Below are positions 17,730 through 25,869 of a DNA stretch of 64,000 nt, piece by piece. Position numbers and translations under genes: made by a program. Origin of the DNA: Natrinema hispanicum. GTDB taxonomy: Archaea; Halobacteriota; Halobacteria; Halobacteriales; Natrialbaceae. The stretch is taken from contig NZ_SHMP01000002.1 in assembly GCF_004217335.1 (NCBI RefSeq), positions 1 through 64,000 on the forward strand, given 5' to 3'. The stretch's first letter is position 1. The number at the start of each line of letters is the position of its first letter. A model generated the notes under the pieces. It was not told the DNA's origin and did not search any database. It saw only the letters and a list, made by a program, of their open reading frames with translations.

Positions 17730-17738
17730 TTCGATAGT

Positions 17739-18362
17739 ATGTTAGATGCCGAGCAGACGAATGAAGATTATCTATCTAAAGACGTGTCTATCGCAAATAT
17801 CGTTGCTTCTGCTCGGTTCGATATGGAAATCGAACTATCTGCAGTTGCAGAAGAATTAGGATCACTTGACAGCGAATGGGTGGAAGATATTGACCATCGA
17901 TACGAAAAGGGCAACAGACTCATAATAAGTATATCTGATAATAACACAGTAATCATACTCGCTGCATCAGGCGTACATGTCCTTACAGGCGCTAAATCCT
18001 ATGATGAACTGATTGATGCTCGGCAAAAGTTCTACTACGCACTCGAGGAAATTGGCTTACTTCACTCATCTGAATTCGAGGACATCAGATTCATAGATAA
18101 ATTTAACGTGAAAAACCTAGTTTGTGTAGGCGAGCTTGACTCAGAGGTGAACTTAAATGCTGCACCAATTGGATTGGGGCTCGAGAATACAGAATACGAA
18201 CCTGAGCAATTTTCAGGGCTGGTATACCGTCCTGATGAAGGCTCTGCTACCCTCTTGATATTTGCATCTGGGAAAATAGTTATCACTGGTAGCAGAGGTA
18301 CAGAAACGTCTCAAGAGCTATTCGAACAACTCGAAAAAAGGTTGAATATATTGTTGGAGTAG
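17739..18362 (+). CDS. tbp: Divergent TATA-binding protein paralogue
   Basis: Two TBP repeats are visible, about residues 17-108 and 121-206. The second is well conserved (NLNAAPIGLGLEN, YEPEQFSGLVYRPDE, LLIFASGKIVITG) and keeps the DNA-intercalating phenylalanines F158 and F175. The first has lost the EQFPGLVYR stretch and carries Ala76 where the second phenylalanine would be (VIILAASGVHVLTG). Canonical archaeal TBPs bend TATA DNA with both halves, so this protein may bind asymmetrically or act as a decoy. It is cotranscribed with a winged-helix gene. Low GC marks it as acquired. Confidence 0.85.
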   Translation: MLDAEQTNEDYLSKDVSIANIVASARFDMEIELSAVAEELGSLDSEWVEDIDHRYEKGNRLIISISDNNTVIILAASGVHVLTGAKSYDELIDARQKFYYALEEIGLLHSSEFEDIRFIDKFNVKNLVCVGELDSEVNLNAAPIGLGLENTEYEPEQFSGLVYRPDEGSATLLIFASGKIVITGSRGTETSQELFEQLEKRLNILLE

Positions 18363-18382
18363 ACCTCTTCTCGTGAAGAGGT
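18363..18382. terminator. Hairpin between convergent genes
   Basis: A perfect 8-base-pair stem (ACCTCTTC/GAAGAGGT) with a TCGT loop sits exactly between the TBP-like gene and the convergent endonuclease gene. It could end transcription from either side. Confidence 0.5.
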
Positions 18383-18390
18383 GAGGTTAG

Positions 18391-19200
18391 TTACTTCGCG
18401 TCGAACTCGTATTTCCAGACTCGCTCCGTGCTCACCTTGTCGTCCCCATCCTCCTGGTAGACTTCGAACTCGAACAGATAGAAGTGGCTGTTCTCGTCCA
18501 GTTTGACGGCGAGTGTTTCTACCGAGTTCGGGTAGTCAGACTTATGTTCAATACCTCGAGTGTTACGGATGAGCTGATTGCGGTTCAGGGTTTCACCAGC
18601 ACCCTTGGCTTCCACTGCAAGCGCGTGGTGGTTTTCTTCCTCATCGACGCCGACATAGAGGTCGTCCAGTTCAGCTTCGCGCCCCTTAACCCGCATCCGC
18701 AGGTGGCTCTGTAGATGGTATGTCTCCAGACCTGTGAAGTCGTCCAGCAGCCCTGCGTACCGCACTTGCGTGAGAGCTCCCTGTTCATCTTTCCCGATGT
18801 ACTTCTGCACAGGGGCAGGCAGATCGCCAGCGCTCGTGGTGAACGTTGCGTCGATTTCGTCATCATCAGGGACAGGAATCAGCTGTTCCTGCTTCGTGAA
18901 CATGTACGTCGGGTCAGACCCTTCGCGAGTGTCATCGATGATGACGGCGGTGTATCCGTATTCCGCGATATCCTTGGGAAGTGGACGGCGGCTTCGGTAG
19001 GCGTACGGGATATCTGGTACATTCCCCACGCTGATATCCAGCTCCTCCATTGCGTCTTCGATATCACTACGACGGAACGGAATTTCCTCCTCCGTCCCGA
19101 ACTCTTCGGCCTTCTTCTCGAAGACCCGTTTGATAACGGGTTCGTACTTCGCCATTGCGACCAGACGTTCACATATTGGGACACTAAACATGTCGTTCAT
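18391..19200 (-). CDS. Type II restriction endonuclease candidate (PD-ExK)
   Basis: The protein has 269 residues. The C-terminal half contains AELDDLYVGVDEEE followed by ALAVEAKGAGETLNRNQL. That places D180 and E197-x-K199 in the spacing of a PD-(D/E)xK nuclease, with a Q/R helix after it. The N-terminal half probably recognises DNA. It is encoded convergent to TBP and on the strand opposite the methyltransferase, with a winged-helix gene between them: a typical restriction-modification arrangement. A second start at 19155 (MAKYEP) is equally plausible. The recognition sequence cannot be read from the sequence. Confidence 0.65.
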   Translation of the reverse strand: MNDMFSVPICERLVAMAKYEPVIKRVFEKKAEEFGTEEEIPFRRSDIEDAMEELDISVGNVPDIPYAYRSRRPLPKDIAEYGYTAVIIDDTREGSDPTYMFTKQEQLIPVPDDDEIDATFTTSAGDLPAPVQKYIGKDEQGALTQVRYAGLLDDFTGLETYHLQSHLRMRVKGREAELDDLYVGVDEEENHHALAVEAKGAGETLNRNQLIRNTRGIEHKSDYPNSVETLAVKLDENSHFYLFEFEVYQEDGDDKVSTERVWKYEFDAK

Positions 19201-19265
19201 TTTATTTATCTTTGTAGATATACCTTAGAAGGCTTTGAAGAACCTCGATAGACAAAAAAGAAAGT

Positions 19266-19607
19266 TTAGAAATCAACCGTACCTGCGTCCTCAAACACAA
19301 AATGATAATCGTCAGGAACTAATTCGAACTCAAGCGACTTCCCGTCCTTTGGTACTGTGAATTCTTTCCGAGGGCGATTCCCAGGACCGCGTACATTCTT
19401 CGATTCAAGGAGCCCTCTGTTCTCGAGCTGATTTAGGTTGTTCACTATACTCTCAGCTGTAATATCAAACTCTCCTGAATCAGCTAAATCGGGAGCAGAG
19501 ATTGGACCGTCTTCTGCTGCTTTCTTCAGCAATCGCAAGCGAACCTCTGAGGCAAGAACCTTGTATATGGATTCTTGGTAGGCGAAATCCTCCGCTTCAT
19601 CAGACAT
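19266..19607 (-). CDS. Winged-helix regulator of the restriction-modification locus
   Basis: Starting at MSDEAEDFAYQ (ATG 19607), the 113 residues form an ArsR-like winged helix: ESIYKVLASEVRLRLLKKAAEDG, then ITAESIVNNLNQLENRGLLES and a wing with RKEFTVP. A TATA-like TTTAAAAT stands about 27 bases upstream. It is divergent from the methyltransferase and upstream of the endonuclease on the same strand. That is where a controller that delays endonuclease expression would be expected. The earlier start of the frame at 19760 would overlap the methyltransferase and is unlikely. Confidence 0.65.
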   Translation of the reverse strand: MSDEAEDFAYQESIYKVLASEVRLRLLKKAAEDGPISAPDLADSGEFDITAESIVNNLNQLENRGLLESKNVRGPGNRPRKEFTVPKDGKSLEFELVPDDYHFVFEDAGTVDF

Positions 19608-19750
19608 AGTAGCGACTCCAGAGCGCGAGTTTAAAATACCATTCTTTAATTGAATTATATATAAAGTTATATCAGGAGTGCCTTCATAGAGTCTCGGTAG
19701 TAGAATCGAAAAGTAGCAAAGAAAAGAACGAAAAAGACCTACTCGAAACC

Positions 19751-21145
19751 ATGAATACAACTCAGAACAACGAGGTTGATACGTTGAAGCACCAGAGCAA
19801 TATCGGACGACTCAATGATGTGAGTATCCACAGTTGGTATAGATTTGTCTATGCGTACTCAGATAGGGTGATTACAGGGTTAGCTGACGAATTCGGTATT
19901 ACCCAAGATGACCTAATCTTGGACCCATTTAACGGGACAGGCACCACCGCCCTCGCAGCGAAGAAGCTCGGCATCGATGCGATTGGTACTGATACCAGTC
20001 CAGCCAGTGTACTCTCCGCGCATGTGAAGACGAATTGGGACGTAGACTTAGACGAATTCAGGGAACGGCGGACTGAACTGTTAGACACGCTTGAACCGAT
20101 TTTCCGCCAGATTAGTTCAGAGGACAATAAGACTCTCTCTGATTTCACCGACGAAGAAGAAGAGGAAATATCGCTTGAGAAGTACGATTTTAGCGAGCCA
20201 GAGAAAACACCCAAAGGTTGGTTGAGTGAGAAACCTCTGAAGAAAATGAAGGTTCTGCGGTATCACGTCGAGGAGATGCCTGATGACGAGGTGACAGACC
20301 TGTTCAAGCTGGCGATGATCGCCATCCTCCCCGAAGATGTGGGCAACGTCCGCTTTGGTCCTGAAGCTACTCGCGACCGTAAGCAAGAGGGCGATAAGGA
20401 CGTTCTCATGTTCTTCGAGCAAAAGCTGCGCCAGATGGAAGATGACCTAGAGAAAGTCCAGCGCACCATGCACAAAGATGATGTGCAGCTTGGCGATGTC
20501 GAAATCATCCAAGGTGACGCCAGGAAAATTGGCGATAAACTCAAGGAAGAGTCTGAGCTCCTGAATAGTGAGAAACACGAAGGGGAAATAGACTATCTCA
20601 TCACCTCGCCGCCCTATCCTGCCGAACACGACTATACCAGAAACCAGCGCCTCGAGCTCATCTGGTTGGGTGCTGCAGATAGTAATAAAGAACTACAGAA
20701 AATCAAGAAGTCAAATATTCGGTCCCATACGAAGAACATCTATGTGGCCGACGACGAAGGGGAGCAAGTCAACATCCGCGAGAACGACCACATCGATGAA
20801 ATCGTTACGAAGATGGAGAACTACATCGAGGAAGAAAATGTCTCTCACGGTTTCGGGAATTATTATCCTCGTGTGATTGAGGAGTACTTCGCAGGTATGC
20901 AGCACCACTTCGAGCAAGTCTACGACATCATGGCACCGGGTGGGAAGGCAGCCTATGTCGTCGGAGACTCAGGCTCTTACTGGCAGTTCGAAGTCCCGAC
21001 CGCGAAAATCCTCGGGGAGCTTGCTGAGAACCGTGTTGGCTTCGCTGACACAGAAATCAATCTCTGGAGAAATATGGCGGCCACCACAGCAGACTACGAC
21101 GACATTAAGGAGAATATCCTCATTCTCACAATGCCAGAAGAGTAG
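19751..21145 (+). CDS. Site-specific DNA methyltransferase (TSPPY type)
   Basis: Motif I DPFNGTGTTALAAKKLG lies at 58-74 and motif IV TSPPYPAEHDY at 286-296. Motif I comes first, separated from motif IV by a 200-residue acidic helical region that probably carries target recognition. TSPPY points to an N4-cytosine or N6-adenine amino-methyltransferase. A late GGKAAYVVGDSG stretch completes the fold. The enzyme should protect the host from the nearby PD-ExK endonuclease. An AT-rich TATA-like stretch at about 19654-19673 precedes it. The N-terminal half is the more AT-rich, like the rest of the locus. Confidence 0.85.
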   Translation: MNTTQNNEVDTLKHQSNIGRLNDVSIHSWYRFVYAYSDRVITGLADEFGITQDDLILDPFNGTGTTALAAKKLGIDAIGTDTSPASVLSAHVKTNWDVDLDEFRERRTELLDTLEPIFRQISSEDNKTLSDFTDEEEEEISLEKYDFSEPEKTPKGWLSEKPLKKMKVLRYHVEEMPDDEVTDLFKLAMIAILPEDVGNVRFGPEATRDRKQEGDKDVLMFFEQKLRQMEDDLEKVQRTMHKDDVQLGDVEIIQGDARKIGDKLKEESELLNSEKHEGEIDYLITSPPYPAEHDYTRNQRLELIWLGAADSNKELQKIKKSNIRSHTKNIYVADDEGEQVNIRENDHIDEIVTKMENYIEEENVSHGFGNYYPRVIEEYFAGMQHHFEQVYDIMAPGGKAAYVVGDSGSYWQFEVPTAKILGELAENRVGFADTEINLWRNMAATTADYDDIKENILILTMPEE

Positions 21146-21148
21146 CTA

Positions 21149-21416
21149 CTACTCTGATACAGGTGCGTATCTTTTACAATTACCACAGATTTTGGACTTG
21201 TTCTTTTCCTCGTCAGGGATATCTAATTTCTCGAAGTGTGCATGCTGTCTAATGTGGATTCCGATCAAAGCGCCACAATATGATATCCTTTCATCTAACT
21301 TCGGAGCTGCAATATTGTTTGTTGGTGTTTAGTATATCCTGTAATCTAGTGTTCAAGTGTTGTAACTCTTCGATTTTCGCCATCGCCGTTGAATTGATCT
21401 GGGGGATGGTTGTCAT
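21149..21416 (-). pseudogene. Small cysteine-motif gene with a frameshift
   Basis: From ATG 21416 the minus strand reads TTIPQINSTAMAKIEELQH, then LNTRLQDILNT before an early stop. In the neighbouring frame the same strand continues with LDERISYCGALIGIHIRQH, then a KSKICGNCKRYAPVSE end at 21149. The two pieces overlap at an A-rich run near 21316-21322, so one lost or gained base explains the break. The joined product of about 89 residues has a CGNC motif. It is convergent with the methyltransferase, 3 bases after its stop. Function unknown. Confidence 0.45.
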
Positions 21417-22042
21417 CAGTGAGATTCCATTCGTCGATAGTTCAGTAACGACTTGATCCGATCTGTGAAGACGAGGCCGTACCTGTCATGGATAGTAATG
21501 CCAGCGAGTCTGTCAACGTTACTTTGATTCCCCCGTGCCCGAAGTTAGTGCTTAGCTTGAAATTATAGGGAGAATCAAGTATTTTGTATCTATTATTCTG
21601 AGATCAGTGTCAAAATTAGGATAGATTTTTGGGCGTTGTTCCCTGTATTTCTAGGAAAACCGAGGAATCAACGTTACGACGTGGATCGAATGAAGCCGTA
21701 ATTCCATGTGTGACGATTGTGCCAGATGATGTTAAGATGATTGATGATGTGGTGCCTGTTGAGACACTGGTGAAACCGACGATATTCAGTCCCCGATGAA
21801 GACTAGGTGTTAGTATCCCTACAGGAGACTGAGGTTCGCCAAACATCAGAAGAACTTGATCGCCAAAGCAAACGCTTAGATCAGTTCACGAGTATATTCT
21901 TCCGCTATCTTCAAAATTTCTCGATTGTGCTTGGAGATTCGAGCAGACTGGCGATGACGCCTACCTCGATGGGACTGTGAATGCGTTACAGCGTAGAAGG
22001 TCGATCGATGTTCTTTTGAGTGACGGCCGTCTTCCGTCGGGC
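21417..22042. other. Degenerate stretch with gene-like fragments
   Basis: No intact gene is seen. A plus-strand piece near 21650-21800 (RRGSNEAVIPCVTIVPDDV and onward) and another near 21825-21975 ([19 protein letters not shown], then [13 protein letters not shown]) keep coding character, but each ends in stops and neither could be assigned. The stretch separates the restriction-modification locus from the ribosomal protein gene. Confidence 0.35.
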
Positions 22043-22444
22043 ATGGCAAGTTTCACTGTCGTTGTCGGCGATCCCGACTCAGGGATGGCCTATCAGCTCG
22101 AGGCAGAAGACCAGGACGCGAACCGGTTTAGCGGCAAGTCGATCGGCGACGAAGTCGACGGCGGGTCGGTCGGCCTCGACGGCTACACGCTCGAGATCAC
22201 CGGCGGCTCCGACGAGGCGGGGCGCCCGCTCAACGGCGAGGTCGCCGGGCCGAACCTGCAGGAAGTGCTGATGAACGGCCGGCAGACCGGCTATCACCCC
22301 GAGCGTGACGGCGAGCGACGCCGCATCACGGTTCGTGGCCGTGAAGTCTCCGACGCCGTCGTCCAGATCAATGCCTCGATCACCGAGCGCGGCAGCGCCG
22401 ACGTCGACGAGCTCCTCGGCGAGGGCGAAGACAACGACGAGTAA
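22043..22444 (+). CDS. rps6e: Ribosomal protein S6e
   Basis: [20 protein letters not shown], then [38 protein letters not shown] and [17 protein letters not shown] match the haloarchaeal 30S protein S6e over its full length (133 residues). The sequence is GC-rich, unlike the DNA on both sides. The ATG at 22043 fits the family start. Finding a core ribosomal gene between a restriction-modification locus and decayed genes is unexpected: this is either an extra copy, or the only copy on a replicon thought of as accessory. Confidence 0.9.
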   Translation: MASFTVVVGDPDSGMAYQLEAEDQDANRFSGKSIGDEVDGGSVGLDGYTLEITGGSDEAGRPLNGEVAGPNLQEVLMNGRQTGYHPERDGERRRITVRGREVSDAVVQINASITERGSADVDELLGEGEDNDE

Positions 22445-22777
22445 CTCGTATCGATTCACTCGATTCATTTTCAATAGCTGACCGAATTGCGAGCAATCAT
22501 CCATCAGTGGAGACGGTCCGGTCGATGTGTACGGAGATGGTGACCGGCATCAAACTCGCAGTGCCGGCCAACGACCGCAATGCGTTAGAAAACGGGATGT
22601 CTCACTTTTCAATTCTTATCTGAATACCGCCGTCTGATTCCAAATCAGGTAGAGAAAAATAATAGGCAGCAAAGCGTTCAAAGACACTATTTTCGTCACA
22701 TTTATATCGACAATTGACACCGACTCAGAATTTCTTGACAGAATTTGTGATAAGACGATGTATCGTACTACAAAATA
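22445..22777. other. Gap without a supported gene
   Basis: After S6e the DNA turns AT-rich. A short coding-like piece near 22500-22620 (ETVRSMCTEMVTGIKLAV) runs into a stop and could not be assigned. No repeats or hairpins of note were seen. Confidence 0.35.
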
Positions 22778-23691
22778 ATGGCAGACGGGCGCCGGATGTC
22801 GACCGTTCGATTCTATGGAAGTATTGAGGATCGCATGGAGATCTTGACTGAGTTGCTCTCGCTCCTTACTCAGAACGAAGAGGGAGTCCCGCGCGTCGGT
22901 AACAGGACAGGGTCGTCGACTGGATCATCTAACACGAACACAATGCAAAGGATGCAGTCGAGGATAGCTTGAATTTCCTCGAGGAACTCGGATTGATCGA
23001 GAGCCAAGATACCAACTACATTGCAACACGAATCGGTCGCTGTTATCTCAGAGAGCAGGACCCAATCGTCTTGTACAACGCTCTTCGGACAAGCGTCAAA
23101 GGCTTCGACACGATCCTCCGTGCGTTAGCAATCAAACCCAGAACCGACGAGGGCCTCATGGAGTTGCTTGTGAGCGAGTTCGAAGAGTATCAGATGGGGA
23201 CACCGGGGGTAGTGACACGCCACCGCGAGTGGTTACAGATGATCGGCTACGTCGAACAAGCCGATGATCCGATCGTCGCCCGCATTACTCACGCAACCGT
23301 CTTGGACCAAGACACAGCAGCAGAGTTCACTGACGCAGTCGGCTGTGGAGACGTCACCGACGCCATCTTCCCGCATGTAATGTTCCTCGAGCCGATCTAC
23401 GAGACCGACCTCCACCGGTCGATCTGGAAGCGTCTCAGGGATATTTCGTTGAAGGAGCGTGTTCCCAACCGCTTCAACGGTATCAAGATCGACCTGATCG
23501 GTGAGATATCCACGGACGGTATTGGCGTGGGGCAAGTCGTTAGTTTCCTCACAGACGTGATCAATCGAGGTCCCGCCAGCGAGGACCTCGTACAATTCCT
23601 CCGTCGTGACCGCTACATTCTCCCCGAGCTCCAGCGGAAGTTCCTCATTGAGACTGTTGACGACAAAATTAAGCAGGTACTCTTCTTTTAG
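22778..23691 (+). pseudogene. Broken winged-helix protein
   Basis: The first frame (MADGRRMSTVRFYGSIEDR, then ILTELLSLLTQNEEGVPR) breaks near 22905. The next frame continues RVVDWII, then a TAA stop near 22933, then HEHNAKDAVEDSLNFLEELGL and 230 further residues to 23691. One frameshift and one nonsense codon therefore inactivate a protein of about 300 residues. The long C-terminal part holds two winged-helix-like units (GLMELLVSEFEEYQMG; VTRHREWLQMIGYVEQ). It is convergent with the four-gene ATPase operon and may once have belonged to it. Confidence 0.55.
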
Positions 23692-23885
23692 CTCGTTGTC
23701 TGCTTGGGTTGATTGCACACCTTCGCCAAACAGACATTCATCCTAATCCGATGTGATCGACTGATTATTATCTCTTGCTATCACTCTGGATTCGTGGTTG
23801 GCGATTTTAATAGCGCGCTTTCACCCTAACATCTGTCTCCATTTGCAAGTGGCTGTCACAATAGATTCGTTCTGCCCTAGCTGAT

Positions 23886-24542
23886 TTATCTAGGCCGAAA
23901 AACTGTTGGCTCAATCCGCGTTTCTAATAGTTCTATGTCGCTAAATGCACTCTCTTTACTAGGAACAATCGCTACACAGGGAATCAAAGCTTGCTTGAGT
24001 CCTTCCCGCAATTCTGACTCTGTAGGCTTTCCTGCAAAGATCGGCAATTTGGCAGTGAATGGAGTTCCATATACCATAAAATCTAACCGGTATAAGAATC
24101 CGTACTCCCGTATAGACTGTTTGTATTCCAATGTACTCTCCGAATAGTTAAACTTCCAATGTTTAGCCGCATCAAATACTGCGCCTTGTCCATCTAATTC
24201 CGTATCAACTTCGCTCTCCAAGACTGGCTTCACCCGATATCGAATCTCCATCAAAATTGGATCCACACTTGAAGCCGAATCTTGGTACACAATTGGTTTA
24301 ACACTCTCTCCCTTTTCCTCATCCGTAAACTTTCCAAATCGAGAGATGAATTCTGGTGTGATTTCAGAATCAGTATGGTCAAACAAGATGGGTAAATATT
24401 TGTCTCTGCCTCCGCGAGACAACCCACTCCAAATATGCGCAGCTGGGATTCGTTCTTCCCCAGACCTCGGCTGAAGGTCGGGGATTGTGAAGATGGGTTC
24501 CCGAGTGTTAAGATCACTTTCAAATTTGGTCTTACTCATCAA
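23886..24542 (-). CDS. Unrecognised protein, last gene of ATPase operon
   Basis: This 218-residue protein could not be assigned. It looks alpha/beta, with a beta-rich middle (ILMEIRYRVKPVLESEVDTE) and hydrophobic strands FLYRLDFMVYGTPF and ALIPCVAIVPS; no signal peptide, transmembrane helix or known catalytic motif is seen. Its start overlaps the end of the coiled-coil gene by 11 bases, so it is translationally coupled and very probably works with the coiled-coil protein and the ATPase. Codon use is AT-rich like the whole operon. Confidence 0.65.
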   Translation of the reverse strand: MMSKTKFESDLNTREPIFTIPDLQPRSGEERIPAAHIWSGLSRGGRDKYLPILFDHTDSEITPEFISRFGKFTDEEKGESVKPIVYQDSASSVDPILMEIRYRVKPVLESEVDTELDGQGAVFDAAKHWKFNYSESTLEYKQSIREYGFLYRLDFMVYGTPFTAKLPIFAGKPTESELREGLKQALIPCVAIVPSKESAFSDIELLETRIEPTVFRPR

Positions 24543-25869
24543 TCCGAACCTGCAAGTTGATAACGTCGCTCAGGCTATCGATAGCAGCATTTTCATATGC
24601 TGTATACGATACCCCTTGCTGCTTAATCAAATCAAAGAGAAGTTGGATACTCTCCTCCGGCAGCCCACCTTCATCACCTACTGTTTGCCGGCCCTCCTCA
24701 AGTGACGTAACTAACTTATCGAGATCCTGTACCGCCGCAATCGGATCCTCCGCTATTAAGTCTGCGAACGCATCTGTTTTCCGAAGAACGTCGGGTTCGC
24801 CCAGCGATGTATCCTCTGTGAGTACTCGGATTGCAGTACTGTACATATCCCATCGTGTTATGACCGTAGTCCTCCAGTCGTCATATTGCTCTCTAAGATC
24901 ATGTACATCCTCAATGACTTCTTCGACATCATCAGGAGTGATTTCTGTAAGTCCGTCCGAAACTTCTTCAAGTAAGCCCACCCCAAAGATAGCTGCATCT
25001 TCCTCTGGAATAACGTTCCTGAGCTCATCGATTTCTTCTAGAGGAGTCACCATATGCGCAGCTTCTTTCAGTTCGGCTCCCAATTCCTGCAATGATGCCG
25101 CTAACGAGTCCTGTGGTGTGTTGATGATTTCATATACCCTTTCTTCAGCAGGCATTGCAGCAGGGACATCACACGCAAAGAGAACTTGAAGGGAGGCGTC
25201 GATTTCTGACAGGACTGGTTCAACGTCATCCGCTTCCGGGACTTTGTGATTAGTCCATTCGGCAGGAAAGGGGCCAATGTCCTGTTGTTCTAATTCTAAC
25301 CAACCGTATCCATAAAGGATCTCTCCAATTTCCCATAGTCGAGTTCCAGTCCGCCTTGTCGCTTCAATCTGTGGTATTATTTTACCACAAGGCTCTAACA
25401 ACTGTTGAGGTTTCTGGCTAATTATGCTCTTAACATGGTCTTGTTCTGCATCCCTACAATCGTCTAATAATGTAAGTATCTCATCATACGCGTCTCGCGC
25501 ATCAATTAGTTCAGATCGTTCCCATGATTCGAGCTCATTTTTAAATATATTTCGAACTGAATCTTTGAAAGACAATTCGAGTTCTGATTCAATACGCGCA
25601 ATGTAGTCTAAGATTCCTTGTAGCAGTGGTTCCCGAAACACCTCCTGCATTTCTCGATGAACTCTTACTATCTCTCTAGGAGGAACTGGATTCTTGGTGT
25701 ATTGCTCGAATTGTGTGAATGTCTCGGCCAAAGCTAACCGTTCAGATGAGCCATATTCCTTATACGTATCAGTAGCCTCTTGGAGCCAACTGAGGAACAT
25801 TTCATATTCTTCGATGTAATTTGATACTTGTCGAGTTGCGGCCTTGGTGTCCTCAATGAGTTCGTCCAT
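24532..25869 (-). CDS. Coiled-coil/helical protein of ATPase operon, 445 aa
   Basis: The protein is almost wholly helical and acidic, with long heptad stretches (for example IEDTKAATRQVSNYIEEYEM, and the region around ELRNVIPEEDAAIFGVGLLE). No enzymatic motif is visible. Its first base overlaps the final base of the ATPase stop codon, giving a tight stop-start coupling. Such proteins often act as scaffolds or sensors next to large P-loop ATPases; that role is inferred from context only. Confidence 0.7.
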   Translation of the reverse strand: MDELIEDTKAATRQVSNYIEEYEMFLSWLQEATDTYKEYGSSERLALAETFTQFEQYTKNPVPPREIVRVHREMQEVFREPLLQGILDYIARIESELELSFKDSVRNIFKNELESWERSELIDARDAYDEILTLLDDCRDAEQDHVKSIISQKPQQLLEPCGKIIPQIEATRRTGTRLWEIGEILYGYGWLELEQQDIGPFPAEWTNHKVPEADDVEPVLSEIDASLQVLFACDVPAAMPAEERVYEIINTPQDSLAASLQELGAELKEAAHMVTPLEEIDELRNVIPEEDAAIFGVGLLEEVSDGLTEITPDDVEEVIEDVHDLREQYDDWRTTVITRWDMYSTAIRVLTEDTSLGEPDVLRKTDAFADLIAEDPIAAVQDLDKLVTSLEEGRQTVGDEGGLPEESIQLLFDLIKQQGVSYTAYENAAIDSLSDVINLQVRIDE

